A DNA stretch of 11,360 nt from Desulfurococcales archaeon. Its GTDB lineage: Archaea; Thermoproteota; Thermoprotei_A; Sulfolobales; NBVN01. The stretch is taken from contig JALSOX010000018.1 in NCBI GenBank assembly GCA_026986255.1, forward strand, positions 1 to 11,360, given 5' to 3'. The notes below the pieces were generated by a model. The model was not told the origin of the DNA and ran no database searches. It was given only the letters and a program-made list of their open reading frames with translations. Both the position numbers and the translations under genes were made by a program. Position 1 is the first letter of the stretch, and every line of letters begins with the position of its first letter. This document shows positions 1 to 6,345 of this stretch, piece after piece.

Positions 1-37
1 TATTTTCCTTTGAGTAAGGCCACTCCTTCGTTAGTAC

Positions 38-76
38 TTTATAATCGTAGGACGCCTTAGAAGCTCAGAGGAGGTG
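38..76 (+). promoter_or_regulatory. TATA-like box and strong Shine-Dalgarno before the phosphodiesterase gene
   Basis: A TTTATAA box lies at 38-44. Archaeal TATA boxes sit about 26 bp upstream of the transcription start, which would place the start near 67-70. A near-perfect complement of the archaeal 16S 3' end, GAGGAGGTG, lies at 68-76. The spacer from its end to an ATT codon at 85 is 8 nt, a normal spacing, whereas the nearest standard start codon (GTG 121) is 44 nt away. The ribosome-binding site therefore decides the start in favour of ATT 85. The TATA assignment is by eye and is the weaker half of this call. Confidence 0.55.
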
Positions 77-84
77 TTCCAGCA

Positions 85-1533
85 ATTCCGGGAAGAACCC
101 TTGTAATAGGGCTGGATGGTGTGTCATGGCATGTGCTTTACTACCTCTTTGAGAACTCAGCAATGCCCTTCCTACGATCTAAGGTCTCTGAGGAAGGTAC
201 TCGGAAAGCAATTATGAGGTCAACTATACCTCCCTGGACGCCACTCGCCTGGAACTCCATAGCGAGTGGTGTGAACCCCGGTAAACACGGCGTATTTAGC
301 TTCCATAAGGTTCGAAAGCTTGAGGATAAATTCGTAACAAGACTTATTACGGGGCATGATGTGAAGTACCCGCGAATCCACGAAATGGCTGCTTTGTTAG
401 GACTTAACGCTATAGCAGTGAACCTTCCTGCATCCTATCCCCCTGAAAGCTCCGTTTGTCGCCCAGGCAAGTGCATAGTTGTTAATGACTGGGCCGCACC
501 TAGCATTAGGGTGTATCCTAAAGAGCTAGAGGAGAAGTACGTGCACTACTTTGCATCAAGTCTAGAGGGGTTAAAGCTAAAAGGCTCTTCACCAAGCGCC
601 ATAGAAAGCATAGCAAAAAGGGCGCAGCTATTCAGTGAAGGTGTGTTTAATCTTCTGGCTAATCACGACTGGGACGTAGCGTTCTTAATATTCAGCGAAA
701 CGGACTGGGTAATGCATGATAACCCAGAGTTCGTCGCTGGCGAAAAGCTCCTGCCCACGGCCAAAGTATTCAACATAGTTGATGAATTCATAAGGAGATC
801 CAGTAATCTCGCAGACAACATAGTTGTGGTTTCTGACCATGGATTTAATGTTTGTCCATACATGATTAACATTCCTTACTTCCTAGAAAAGGAGGGAGTC
901 ATAGATATAACATTTGATGAAGGCATAGAACTTAAAGTAATGGGTATACGCATCCCGCCCAAGTTAATTAAATTCATCAAGAGACGCCGAAGACTGGCCG
1001 TTCTAGCCCATAGAATTGTGGGGGCGGTACGGAAAGACTTCATGCATGACAGACACGTTCCTTACTCTAAGGCCAAGGCAATAATGCCTGATGCAGGGAT
1101 AATTTATTGCGCTCCAGGATGCGAGGACGAAGTACTCACAGCCCTAAGGAAGATACCGGATATAAAGGAAGTAATAAGGAGTAATGACATATATTGGGGA
1201 CCCTACCTTCACGACGCACCTGACTTCATAGTCGTACCAAATAACGATTACTGCGTAAGCGTGGGTAAGGACAGACCTAAAACACAACGCTGCGCAGCCC
1301 ACCATCGAGACGGCATAATGATTGCATGGGGTAAGGACGTGGATAAGCTGTCATGGAAGAACGTATTTGAGCCTTGGGACGTCGGAACTTATTTAATCGC
1401 GTTAGCTGGCATGCCGATACCTAAGAACGCAGACGGCTTCATACCAGTGAAGGAATATGAGACATTCAATTACCTAGTCAAGTGGCGCATCGCTAAGAAA
1501 GCAAGAAGAATTGCAGGAGGAAAATCACTCTAA
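85..1533 (+). CDS. Predicted AlkP-superfamily phosphodiesterase/phosphatase (type I phosphodiesterase, PF01663/COG3379-like)
   Basis: A 482-residue protein if translation starts at ATT 85; the first standard start, GTG 121, gives 470. Enzymes of this superfamily hydrolyse phosphate mono- or diesters with two metal ions and a Thr/Ser nucleophile; the substrate here is unknown. Numbering from ATT 85, the N-terminal strand reads TLVIGLDG with the first metal Asp at residue 11. The nucleophile region PPWTPLAW has Thr52, followed by SGVNPGKHGVF. SETDWVMHD supplies Asp207 and His211, VVVSDHGFN supplies Asp251 and His252, and AHHRDG near 406 supplies the last His. All expected catalytic positions are present. 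Starting at GTG 121 would remove the strand and Asp11, so that start is almost certainly wrong. There is no signal peptide or membrane segment, so it is probably cytoplasmic. It is monocistronic, with a T5 tract 18 nt after the stop. Confidence 0.85.
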   Translation: MPGRTLVIGLDGVSWHVLYYLFENSAMPFLRSKVSEEGTRKAIMRSTIPPWTPLAWNSIASGVNPGKHGVFSFHKVRKLEDKFVTRLITGHDVKYPRIHEMAALLGLNAIAVNLPASYPPESSVCRPGKCIVVNDWAAPSIRVYPKELEEKYVHYFASSLEGLKLKGSSPSAIESIAKRAQLFSEGVFNLLANHDWDVAFLIFSETDWVMHDNPEFVAGEKLLPTAKVFNIVDEFIRRSSNLADNIVVVSDHGFNVCPYMINIPYFLEKEGVIDITFDEGIELKVMGIRIPPKLIKFIKRRRRLAVLAHRIVGAVRKDFMHDRHVPYSKAKAIMPDAGIIYCAPGCEDEVLTALRKIPDIKEVIRSNDIYWGPYLHDAPDFIVVPNNDYCVSVGKDRPKTQRCAAHHRDGIMIAWGKDVDKLSWKNVFEPWDVGTYLIALAGMPIPKNADGFIPVKEYETFNYLVKWRIAKKARRIAGGKSL

Positions 1534-1550
1534 ACAACCCTGCCTACGCC

Positions 1551-1555
1551 TTTTT
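1551..1555 (+). terminator. Oligo-T terminator after the phosphodiesterase gene
   Basis: A run of five T residues begins 18 nt after the stop codon at 1531-1533. Archaeal RNA polymerase terminates at such oligo-T tracts without needing a hairpin. The tract is short, so this is a modest call. Confidence 0.35.
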
Positions 1556-1563
1556 GTTCCTGC

Positions 1564-1691
1564 GGTTGGTTCATTATGGTTTCCCCCAACCCCTCCCAGC
1601 TTGGGAGTGTCGGAGCTCGGGTCACCAGCGCACCTGTAAACACTTCGCCTCCCCCATAAACTCAGCCAGCCCCACCCAACAACACTAAAAA
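1564..1691. other. C-rich non-coding spacer with hairpin potential and G-tracts on the minus strand
   Basis: The gap between the phosphodiesterase gene and the tRNA is about 200 bp and holds no convincing ORF. It is strongly strand-skewed: C-runs of three to five occur at about 1583-1597 and 1659-1679, so the minus strand carries at least six G-tracts. An inverted repeat CTCCCA (1593-1598) / TGGGAG (1602-1607) has a 3-nt loop. A second pair, GGTTGG (1564-1569) / CCAACC (1586-1591), has a 16-nt loop. An AAAAA run at 1687-1691, read as T5 on the minus strand, could terminate the tRNA transcript. I could not assign it to RNase P RNA, SRP RNA, a C/D or an H/ACA RNA. Confidence 0.4.
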
Positions 1692-1737
1692 TCAGGATCA
1701 GATACCTACCCTCTGGTCAAGCCTGAAGCATTAATTG

Positions 1738-1813
1738 TGGAGCCGCCGGCGGGATTCGAACCCGCGACCACCGGCTTACAAGGCCGGCGCTCTACCTGCT
1801 GAGCTACGGCGGC
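1738..1813 (-). tRNA. tRNA-Thr (anticodon TGT), CCA encoded
   Basis: The minus strand folds into a complete cloverleaf without an intron. The 7-bp acceptor stem is GCCGCCG (5' end at 1813) with CGGCGGC, followed by discriminator T (1741) and a genomic CCA (1738-1740). The D arm is GCTC/GAGC around AGCAGGTA. The anticodon stem CCGGC/GCCGG closes the loop CTTGTAA, giving anticodon TGT, which reads the Thr codon ACA. The T arm is GCGGG/CCCGC around TTCGAAT. The body is 73 nt plus CCA. All stems are perfectly paired and GC-rich, as expected in a thermophile. Confidence 0.97.
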
Positions 1814-1837
1814 CCATTATTTTCTATGGATTGTGGG

Positions 1838-1843
1838 TTTTTA
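1838..1843 (-). promoter_or_regulatory. TATA-like box of the tRNA-Thr gene
   Basis: On the minus strand the sequence reads CCTAAAAACCC, with the A/T core centred about 27 bp upstream of the mature tRNA 5' end at 1813. That is the expected TATA-to-start distance if the transcript begins at or just before the mature end. The box falls in the gap between the tRNA and the end of the agmatinase-family gene, so the tRNA has its own promoter. Confidence 0.5.
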
Positions 1844-1859
1844 GGCGTTAAGTCCGTAG

Positions 1860-2780
1860 TTATGTTTTCCCAGGTAGACGTTTTGCTTGTATAAATGATA
1901 CTAGTTCTATGAGTACCTTTGCCGCTAGGAATGACGTTATGTCTGACGTGTCGACTAGTGGATTCACCTCAACTACGTCCGCGCCCACGATCCTTTCGTC
2001 CACTAAGCGCCATAGTATGTCAAGTAGTTGTGTTGGTGTTATGCCCTCCGGCTCGGGAGTGGCTACGCCTGGCGCGTATGCCGGGTCCATGACGTCCACG
2101 TCTATGGAGAAGTAGATTTCAGTGCAGTGGTGTGTGAGATCCTTCACCTTGTTGGTGACCTCCCTTATGCTCTTACGTGTGAGGTCGAAGCTCGTTAGGT
2201 ACTTAACGCCTAGTTTCCGGGCGTCCTCAACCTCATTCTTAGATGCTGCCCTCGCACCTATCACCAGTACATTACCGCTTCCAACGATCTCGATTAGCCT
2301 GCGTGTTGTGCATGCGTGGCTCCACCTGTACCCTAAGTACTCGGGCCTTAAGTCTAGGTGAGCGTCGAACACGATCACGCAGGGGGCATGACCTAGATGT
2401 TGCGTCACCCCGTCGATTACTCCGTACGTGATTATGTGGTCGCCCCCAATGAATACGGGTACCCTTCCTTTCCCTAGTAAGTCGCTTGACACCACAGCCA
2501 CATTCCTCAACGTGGTGACGGCGTCTCCGTGAGAGACAGTTATGTCTCCCTCATCATAGGGGGGTTGAAGTTCTAGGTCCACGCCACACCTAAAGGAATA
2601 CGTCTCTAGACTCTGCGATACGAGCCTGATCCTGCTGGGCGCGAATCTGGATCCGCTCCTGAAGCTATTCGTGGAATCGAAGGGCACGCCAACAATACTC
2701 ACAGGGCTCCGGCTCGGATCCCCATTAATCCCTAAGAATGCGTAAGGTCTCCTAATCAAGTATAGTTCACTCAGCATCAT
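1860..2780 (-). CDS. speB: Agmatinase/arginase family ureohydrolase
   Basis: A 306-residue protein, the usual length for this binuclear-manganese family (PF00491). The probable reaction is agmatine to putrescine plus urea, the last step of archaeal putrescine synthesis. Visible motifs are GGDH with His115, DAHLD with Asp139, His141 and Asp143, and SIDVDVMDP with Asp227 and Asp229. All six metal ligands are therefore present. WSHAC at 153-157 sits where substrate-loop residues lie, and VEVNP holds the conserved Glu271. Motifs alone do not separate agmatinase from arginase, formimidoylglutamase or guanidinobutyrase; agmatinase is favoured because it is the common archaeal role. Two adjacent ATG codons (2780 and 2777) are possible starts. 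The gene is divergent from GlyRS across 40 bp, with a TTTTAA box (minus strand) at 2801-2806 that implies an almost leaderless transcript. Confidence 0.85.
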   Translation of the reverse strand: MMLSELYLIRRPYAFLGINGDPSRSPVSIVGVPFDSTNSFRSGSRFAPSRIRLVSQSLETYSFRCGVDLELQPPYDEGDITVSHGDAVTTLRNVAVVSSDLLGKGRVPVFIGGDHIITYGVIDGVTQHLGHAPCVIVFDAHLDLRPEYLGYRWSHACTTRRLIEIVGSGNVLVIGARAASKNEVEDARKLGVKYLTSFDLTRKSIREVTNKVKDLTHHCTEIYFSIDVDVMDPAYAPGVATPEPEGITPTQLLDILWRLVDERIVGADVVEVNPLVDTSDITSFLAAKVLIELVSFIQAKRLPGKT

Positions 2781-2820
2781 TACCGCCGAGCTCTAAAGAA
2801 TTAAAACCCTTAATTAAGGT
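2781..2820. promoter_or_regulatory. Compact divergent promoter region with a 12-bp palindrome
   Basis: Only 40 bp separate the two divergent start codons. TTAAAA at 2801-2806 reads TTTTAA on the minus strand and lies about 23 bp ahead of the agmatinase start. TCTAAAG at 2792-2798 is centred about 26 bp ahead of the GlyRS ATG. Both messages would then be leaderless or nearly so, which is common in Crenarchaeota. A perfect palindrome, CCTTAATTAAGG, occupies 2808-2819, immediately before the GlyRS ATG, where a bound protein could block the initiation site. Its role as an operator is speculative. Confidence 0.5.
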
Positions 2821-4569
2821 ATGGAGGGGTTAAGTATATTGAGTGCTGAAGCAGGGGAGGATAAGTACGAGGAACTTATGGAGTTAGCGAAGAGACGGGG
2901 GTTCTTCTGGCAGTCCTTCGAGATATACGGAGGCGTTTCAGGGTTCTACGACTTAGGCCCTCTAGGCACTTTAATGAAGAGAAATATCGTAGACCTATGG
3001 CTTAAGTACTTCGTCCTACGCCACATGGATCTCGCGACAATCATAGAAACACCTGTAATAAACCCCGCCAAGGTATTTGAGGCCAGCGGCCACCTAGAGA
3101 GCTTTACTGACCCCATAGTCAAGTGTGAGAAATGCGGCAGTATATTCCGCGCAGACAAACTAATAGAAGAGAAATTGAAGATTAGGGCAGAGGGTAAGAA
3201 ACCTGAGGAATTAACCCAAATAATAAGAGAAAGAGACTTACGTTGTCCGTCCTGCGGCGGTCCCCTAGGAGAGGTACGTGCGTTTAACTTACTATTCAAG
3301 ACGACGATAGGGCCTTACGAGGGTAATACGGGCTATTTAAGGCCAGAAACAGCTCAGGGAATGTTTATCTCATTTAAGAGAGTACATACCGTAATGAGGA
3401 ACAGGCTACCCCTAGGCATAGCACAGATAGGGAGAGTGGCGAGGAATGAGATTTCACCTAGGCAAGGTATGATCAGGTTAAGGGAATTTACGATAGCTGA
3501 GATGGAATTCTTCTTCGATCCAGAGAATCCGGGGCAACCACCATTTGAGAGAATTTCAGGCGGCATTAAAAGCAAGCTAAGCATCCTCCGAGCTGAGGAC
3601 AGACTCAAGGGTGCGGAGAAGCCCTCGCAGTACACAATAGAGGAAGCGATCGAGGAAGGAATAGTCGTGTCACCCTGGATGGCTTACTGGATGGCTGTGT
3701 CTAGGGACTTCGTTAAAGAGCTTGGACTAAGCGAGGAGGAAACTTTCTTCGAGGAGAAACTACCGGAGGAGCGAGCACACTACGCAACCCAAACGTTTGA
3801 CCAGCTAGTTAAGGTAAGCAGGTGGGGATGGGTAGAAGTATCCGGCCACGCATACAGAGGCGACTACGACTTATCAAGGCACCAGAAATACTCTGGTCAA
3901 GACCTCACAGTATTCAGAAGATACGAGAAACCCATCAAGAGGAAACTCAAGAAAGTTATGATTAACAAAGCAATCATAGGAAGGGAGCTTGGCTCGAACG
4001 CTGTGAAGGTGATCAGCGCACTAAGAGCAATGAATCCCGAGGAGGTTGAGAAACTCCTCGAAACGACTGAGGAGTTCATAGAAATCGAGGGCCACAAAGT
4101 ACCGAAGAACGCGGTAAAGGTGGTGTTGCAAGAGGAGGTTATACATGGGAAGAAGGTCATACCGCACGTAGTGGAGCCATCCTTCGGCATAGAGAGGTTA
4201 GTCTTTGTAGCCTTAGATAAAGCCTACACTAAGGAGGGGGACAGGGTAGTGCTGAGGCTACCACCTAAGATAGCCCCAATAAAGGTGGCAGTATTCCCAC
4301 TAGTCACCAATGACGAGGAAATAGTAGGGATTGCTAGGGAGATATATGAGGGATTCTTGGAGGCAGGGATAGCTGCACTTTACGACACTAGCGGAGCTAT
4401 CGGCAGGAGGTACTATAGGGCAGATGAGATAGGCGTGCCCTACGCCATTACCGTTGATCACAGGTCGAAGGAGGATCACACAGTAACCATAAGGTATAGG
4501 GACACGCGAGAACAGATAAGGATCCGTATCAGCGACGTCGTGACGTGGGTCACTGAAAGAGTGCGCTAG
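2821..4569 (+). CDS. glyS: Glycyl-tRNA synthetase, archaeal/eukaryotic class II type
   Basis: A 582-residue class II aminoacyl-tRNA synthetase that charges tRNA-Gly. The N-terminal block RRGFFWQSFEIYGGVSGFYD (residues 25-44) is typical of the alpha2-type enzyme. A zinc-binding insert is given by Cys102/Cys105 and Cys142/Cys145. LRPETAQG lies at 173-180; motif 2, ARNEISPRQGMIRLREF, at 207-223; motif 3, VEPSFGIERL, at 451-460. From about residue 485 to the end is the anticodon-binding domain, including AVFPLV and SGAIGRRYYRADEIG. No motif is damaged. The start at ATG 2821 fits both the alignment and the leaderless promoter, since no Shine-Dalgarno is possible in the palindromic sequence just upstream. 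It may be cotranscribed with the small genes that begin 27 nt after its stop. The archaeal gene is also called glyQS or simply glyRS. Confidence 0.97.
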   Translation: MEGLSILSAEAGEDKYEELMELAKRRGFFWQSFEIYGGVSGFYDLGPLGTLMKRNIVDLWLKYFVLRHMDLATIIETPVINPAKVFEASGHLESFTDPIVKCEKCGSIFRADKLIEEKLKIRAEGKKPEELTQIIRERDLRCPSCGGPLGEVRAFNLLFKTTIGPYEGNTGYLRPETAQGMFISFKRVHTVMRNRLPLGIAQIGRVARNEISPRQGMIRLREFTIAEMEFFFDPENPGQPPFERISGGIKSKLSILRAEDRLKGAEKPSQYTIEEAIEEGIVVSPWMAYWMAVSRDFVKELGLSEEETFFEEKLPEERAHYATQTFDQLVKVSRWGWVEVSGHAYRGDYDLSRHQKYSGQDLTVFRRYEKPIKRKLKKVMINKAIIGRELGSNAVKVISALRAMNPEEVEKLLETTEEFIEIEGHKVPKNAVKVVLQEEVIHGKKVIPHVVEPSFGIERLVFVALDKAYTKEGDRVVLRLPPKIAPIKVAVFPLVTNDEEIVGIAREIYEGFLEAGIAALYDTSGAIGRRYYRADEIGVPYAITVDHRSKEDHTVTIRYRDTREQIRIRISDVVTWVTERVR

Positions 4570-4596
4570 CGCTTCTTCCCAACTGAAAATCTATCC

Positions 4597-5079
4597 GTGA
4601 ATCAGGGGCATAACACCTTCGGGGTACCCGCCTCAGCAATGCTTAAGCCTAACCATGACATCATGCCTGAGGAAGGAAAGATAATAAGCCTCCGTAACGA
4701 ATTCAATCATGCCGAGGTGTCAACCCTGAGCGAAGGGGAGGAGAAACCACAGAAGAAGAGGGATATAAAGCAATTGGTGGCGGTCATACCGCCCGCATCA
4801 CAATTAATGCGTAGGGAAGAACCTAAAGTAAGGGAGAAACGCATACGTGTTAGGCTGAAGGACAACATCCAGCCCGACGAGCTCCACCTATCCCCCAGTC
4901 TCGCCAAATTCATAGGCGTTAAGGAGAGGGTGGAGCTATCCGTGCCAGGCAAGAAAAGAATGTCGTTTAAGCCGGTCCTAAACGAATCCGTACCTGAAAA
5001 CGAGGTTTGGGTTAATACGGAGGTAATGCGTGAGAGGGGGGTGGCCGATAACAGCCTAGCCACCGTGAGGGGTGCGTGA
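4597..5079 (+). CDS. Unrecognised small protein with disordered N-terminus and beta-rich C-terminal domain
   Basis: About 160 residues; I do not recognise the family. Residues 1-75 are charged and of low complexity (for example EGEEKPQKKRD) and look disordered. Residues 80-160 form a compact beta-rich segment with alternating strands, including RIRVRLKD, HLSPSLAKFIGVKERVEL and ENEVWVN. This loosely recalls a double-psi beta-barrel half, but that is only an impression. The start is uncertain: GTG 4597 and ATG 4639 both lack a Shine-Dalgarno, and ATG 4663 is possible. It follows GlyRS by 27 nt and is followed directly, in the same frame, by the coiled-coil gene at 5080. Codon use and the uninterrupted frame support a real gene over the 158-codon antisense frame at 4707-5183. 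Confidence 0.7.
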   Translation: MNQGHNTFGVPASAMLKPNHDIMPEEGKIISLRNEFNHAEVSTLSEGEEKPQKKRDIKQLVAVIPPASQLMRREEPKVREKRIRVRLKDNIQPDELHLSPSLAKFIGVKERVELSVPGKKRMSFKPVLNESVPENEVWVNTEVMRERGVADNSLATVRGA

Positions 5080-5493
5080 GTGGAGGATTCATTACTATTT
5101 AAAAACATTGAAGACTTAACAATCAAGCGTGATAGGCTTCTCAAAAAACTAAGGAAAAGAGTAGATGCACTTAAAGGTAACACGGATTACGAGAAGTTAA
5201 AGTTGACGCTGAAGGAGGCAAGTCGCTTACGTAAAGCATTACTCAGAACATTAAGCAAAGTAAAGCAGAACAGTGTAGGTGAAGAATATAGAGAATTAAT
5301 TAACACCCTGCTGGAGTTCTCGCTGTTAGTGACGGTGGAAGAGGAGCTTGAAGTCCTCCAAGAGATCAAACAGAAACTGAACGCAGTAGCCACAGGTAAG
5401 AACGAACTTAACTTTATTGAGCAGGAGATAACCAGTGTTGAAGACCTAAAGGAGAGGCTTGAAGAGGTTCTCGACCTGCGAAGCCGAAGCTAG
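5080..5493 (+). CDS. Unrecognised coiled-coil protein, translationally coupled to the preceding gene
   Basis: A 137-residue, highly charged, all-helical protein with no recognisable enzyme motif. Heptad-like runs of Leu/Ile/Val separated by Lys/Glu/Arg cover residues 10-60 (KRDRLLKKLRKR, EASRLRKALLRTLSKV) and 75-134 (LLEFSLLVTVEEELEVL, SVEDLKERLEEVLDL), suggesting a helical hairpin or coiled-coil dimer. The start is GTG 5080, directly after the TGA of the upstream gene. GAGGGGTG at 5067-5074, inside the end of that gene, serves as the ribosome-binding site, so translation is probably coupled. There is no ATG in frame. A partner role with the upstream protein is inferred from this arrangement. 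Confidence 0.75.
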   Translation: MEDSLLFKNIEDLTIKRDRLLKKLRKRVDALKGNTDYEKLKLTLKEASRLRKALLRTLSKVKQNSVGEEYRELINTLLEFSLLVTVEEELEVLQEIKQKLNAVATGKNELNFIEQEITSVEDLKERLEEVLDLRSRS

Positions 5494-5630
5494 ACTAGTA
5501 TTGCCTACCTTAAGTTGAGCAATCTAACGACCTGCGGCAAATCTCAACTCTTAACTCCTCAACCCTCGTCAAGTTAGTAACCAAACAATTAAATAGCTTT
5601 ACCTGGAAATGCAAGTGGGCAGAAAGAGTC
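5494..5630 (+). promoter_or_regulatory. Intergenic gap with inverted repeat and TATA-like box for the DUF47 gene
   Basis: This 137-bp gap has no ORF. An inverted repeat, AGTTGAG (5513-5519) and CTCAACT (5543-5549), encloses 23 nt; its meaning is unknown. TTAAATAG at 5589-5596 is a good archaeal TATA candidate. It predicts transcription starting near 5618 and a 12-nt leader to ATG 5631. The DUF47 gene therefore probably has its own promoter rather than reading through from the GlyRS cluster. Confidence 0.45.
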
Positions 5631-6323
5631 ATGGCGGAGGAGGCAATCCGGCTCGATGAAGGAGGGATGGGGGAACGGGAAAGCATAGCTGAGTCACAGA
5701 TAATGGAGCAATTAATGGACATGATGCGCAACGTCGCTGACGAGTATAGGGAGCTACTCTACATGTTCAAAGACTTGGATGAGGGTAAGAACGTCGCTGT
5801 GGAGAGAAGGTATAAGAAGATTAGGTCTGTGAAGGACTCCGTCGAGGAAGCCGGGATAAAGCTCATGGAGTACGTCATTCGGGTGTCGCCAACACTGACC
5901 TTTAAGGACGTGTATGTTACCATTATTCAGGACTTAGTTCGAGCTGCTGAGCACGGTGAGGCAGCCGCCTATAGGAACCTGCTGTTAAGTAACAAGGAGT
6001 TTAAGAGGCTACCCGACACCCTCTACGCAATACTCGACGCGATCTTGAGAAAACTGATAGAGATGGTGGAAACGAATTCTGAAATGTTAATGAAAGTAAG
6101 TACGAACCACAAGCAGGTTGGGGAACTCTACCTAAAGCTAATGAAGGAGGAGAACTCCGTTGATGAGCTGTACAGGGAGAGCGGATTGAAAACAATAAGG
6201 AACTACAGTAATGATGTTGGGACGCTGATATTAATAAAGGAGCTGTTCGATAAGCTTGAGGACGCAGCCGATATCCTCAAGAGGGTGGGGACCTATATCA
6301 GGTACATATCCCTACACCGCTGA
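5631..6323 (+). CDS. DUF47 / PhoU-like helical protein
   Basis: A 230-residue all-alpha protein resembling the DUF47 family (PF01865, COG1392), which is related to PhoU and is often linked to phosphate uptake. PhoU-type metal-binding patterns of the form E/DxxxD/E appear at Asp69-Glu73 (VKDSVEEAG), Glu174-Asp178 (EENSVDELYRE) and Glu210-Asp214 (KLEDAADILKRVGTYI). These fall near the ends of the predicted helix bundles, as in the family. The first 25 residues are variable. No PiT or Pst phosphate transporter gene lies beside it here, so a phosphate role is inferred from family only. ATG 5631 is chosen because a TATA-like box sits at the right distance; no good Shine-Dalgarno is visible. The endA gene follows closely. 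Confidence 0.75.
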   Translation: MAEEAIRLDEGGMGERESIAESQIMEQLMDMMRNVADEYRELLYMFKDLDEGKNVAVERRYKKIRSVKDSVEEAGIKLMEYVIRVSPTLTFKDVYVTIIQDLVRAAEHGEAAAYRNLLLSNKEFKRLPDTLYAILDAILRKLIEMVETNSEMLMKVSTNHKQVGELYLKLMKEENSVDELYRESGLKTIRNYSNDVGTLILIKELFDKLEDAADILKRVGTYIRYISLHR

Positions 6324-6345
6324 AAGTGTTAGAATCTGTGCCCCT

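Noticed and set aside
1..60. Open frame reading to TAG at 58-60, possibly the end of an upstream gene
   Set aside because: Only 19 codons are visible, with no recognisable motif, and they overlap a good TATA-like box.
2540..2560. Minus-strand ATGATGA resembling a C box inside the agmatinase-family gene
   Set aside because: No CTGA at guide distance and no terminal stem; the similar minus-strand ATGATGA matches near 9985 and 11030 fail in the same way.
2946..4190. Antisense frames of 93-117 codons inside the GlyRS gene
   Set aside because: They mirror the codon pattern of a certain gene on the other strand, have no recognisable motif and no promoter or ribosome-binding site.
4563..4572. Palindrome GCGCTAGCGC at the GlyRS stop codon
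   Set aside because: Ten bases, largely coding, with no following T-run; probably chance.
4707..5183. 158-codon antisense frame across the two small unknown genes
   Set aside because: Ser/Leu/Thr-rich composition typical of antisense reading of Glu/Lys-rich helices; the plus-strand genes have junction and ribosome-binding support.
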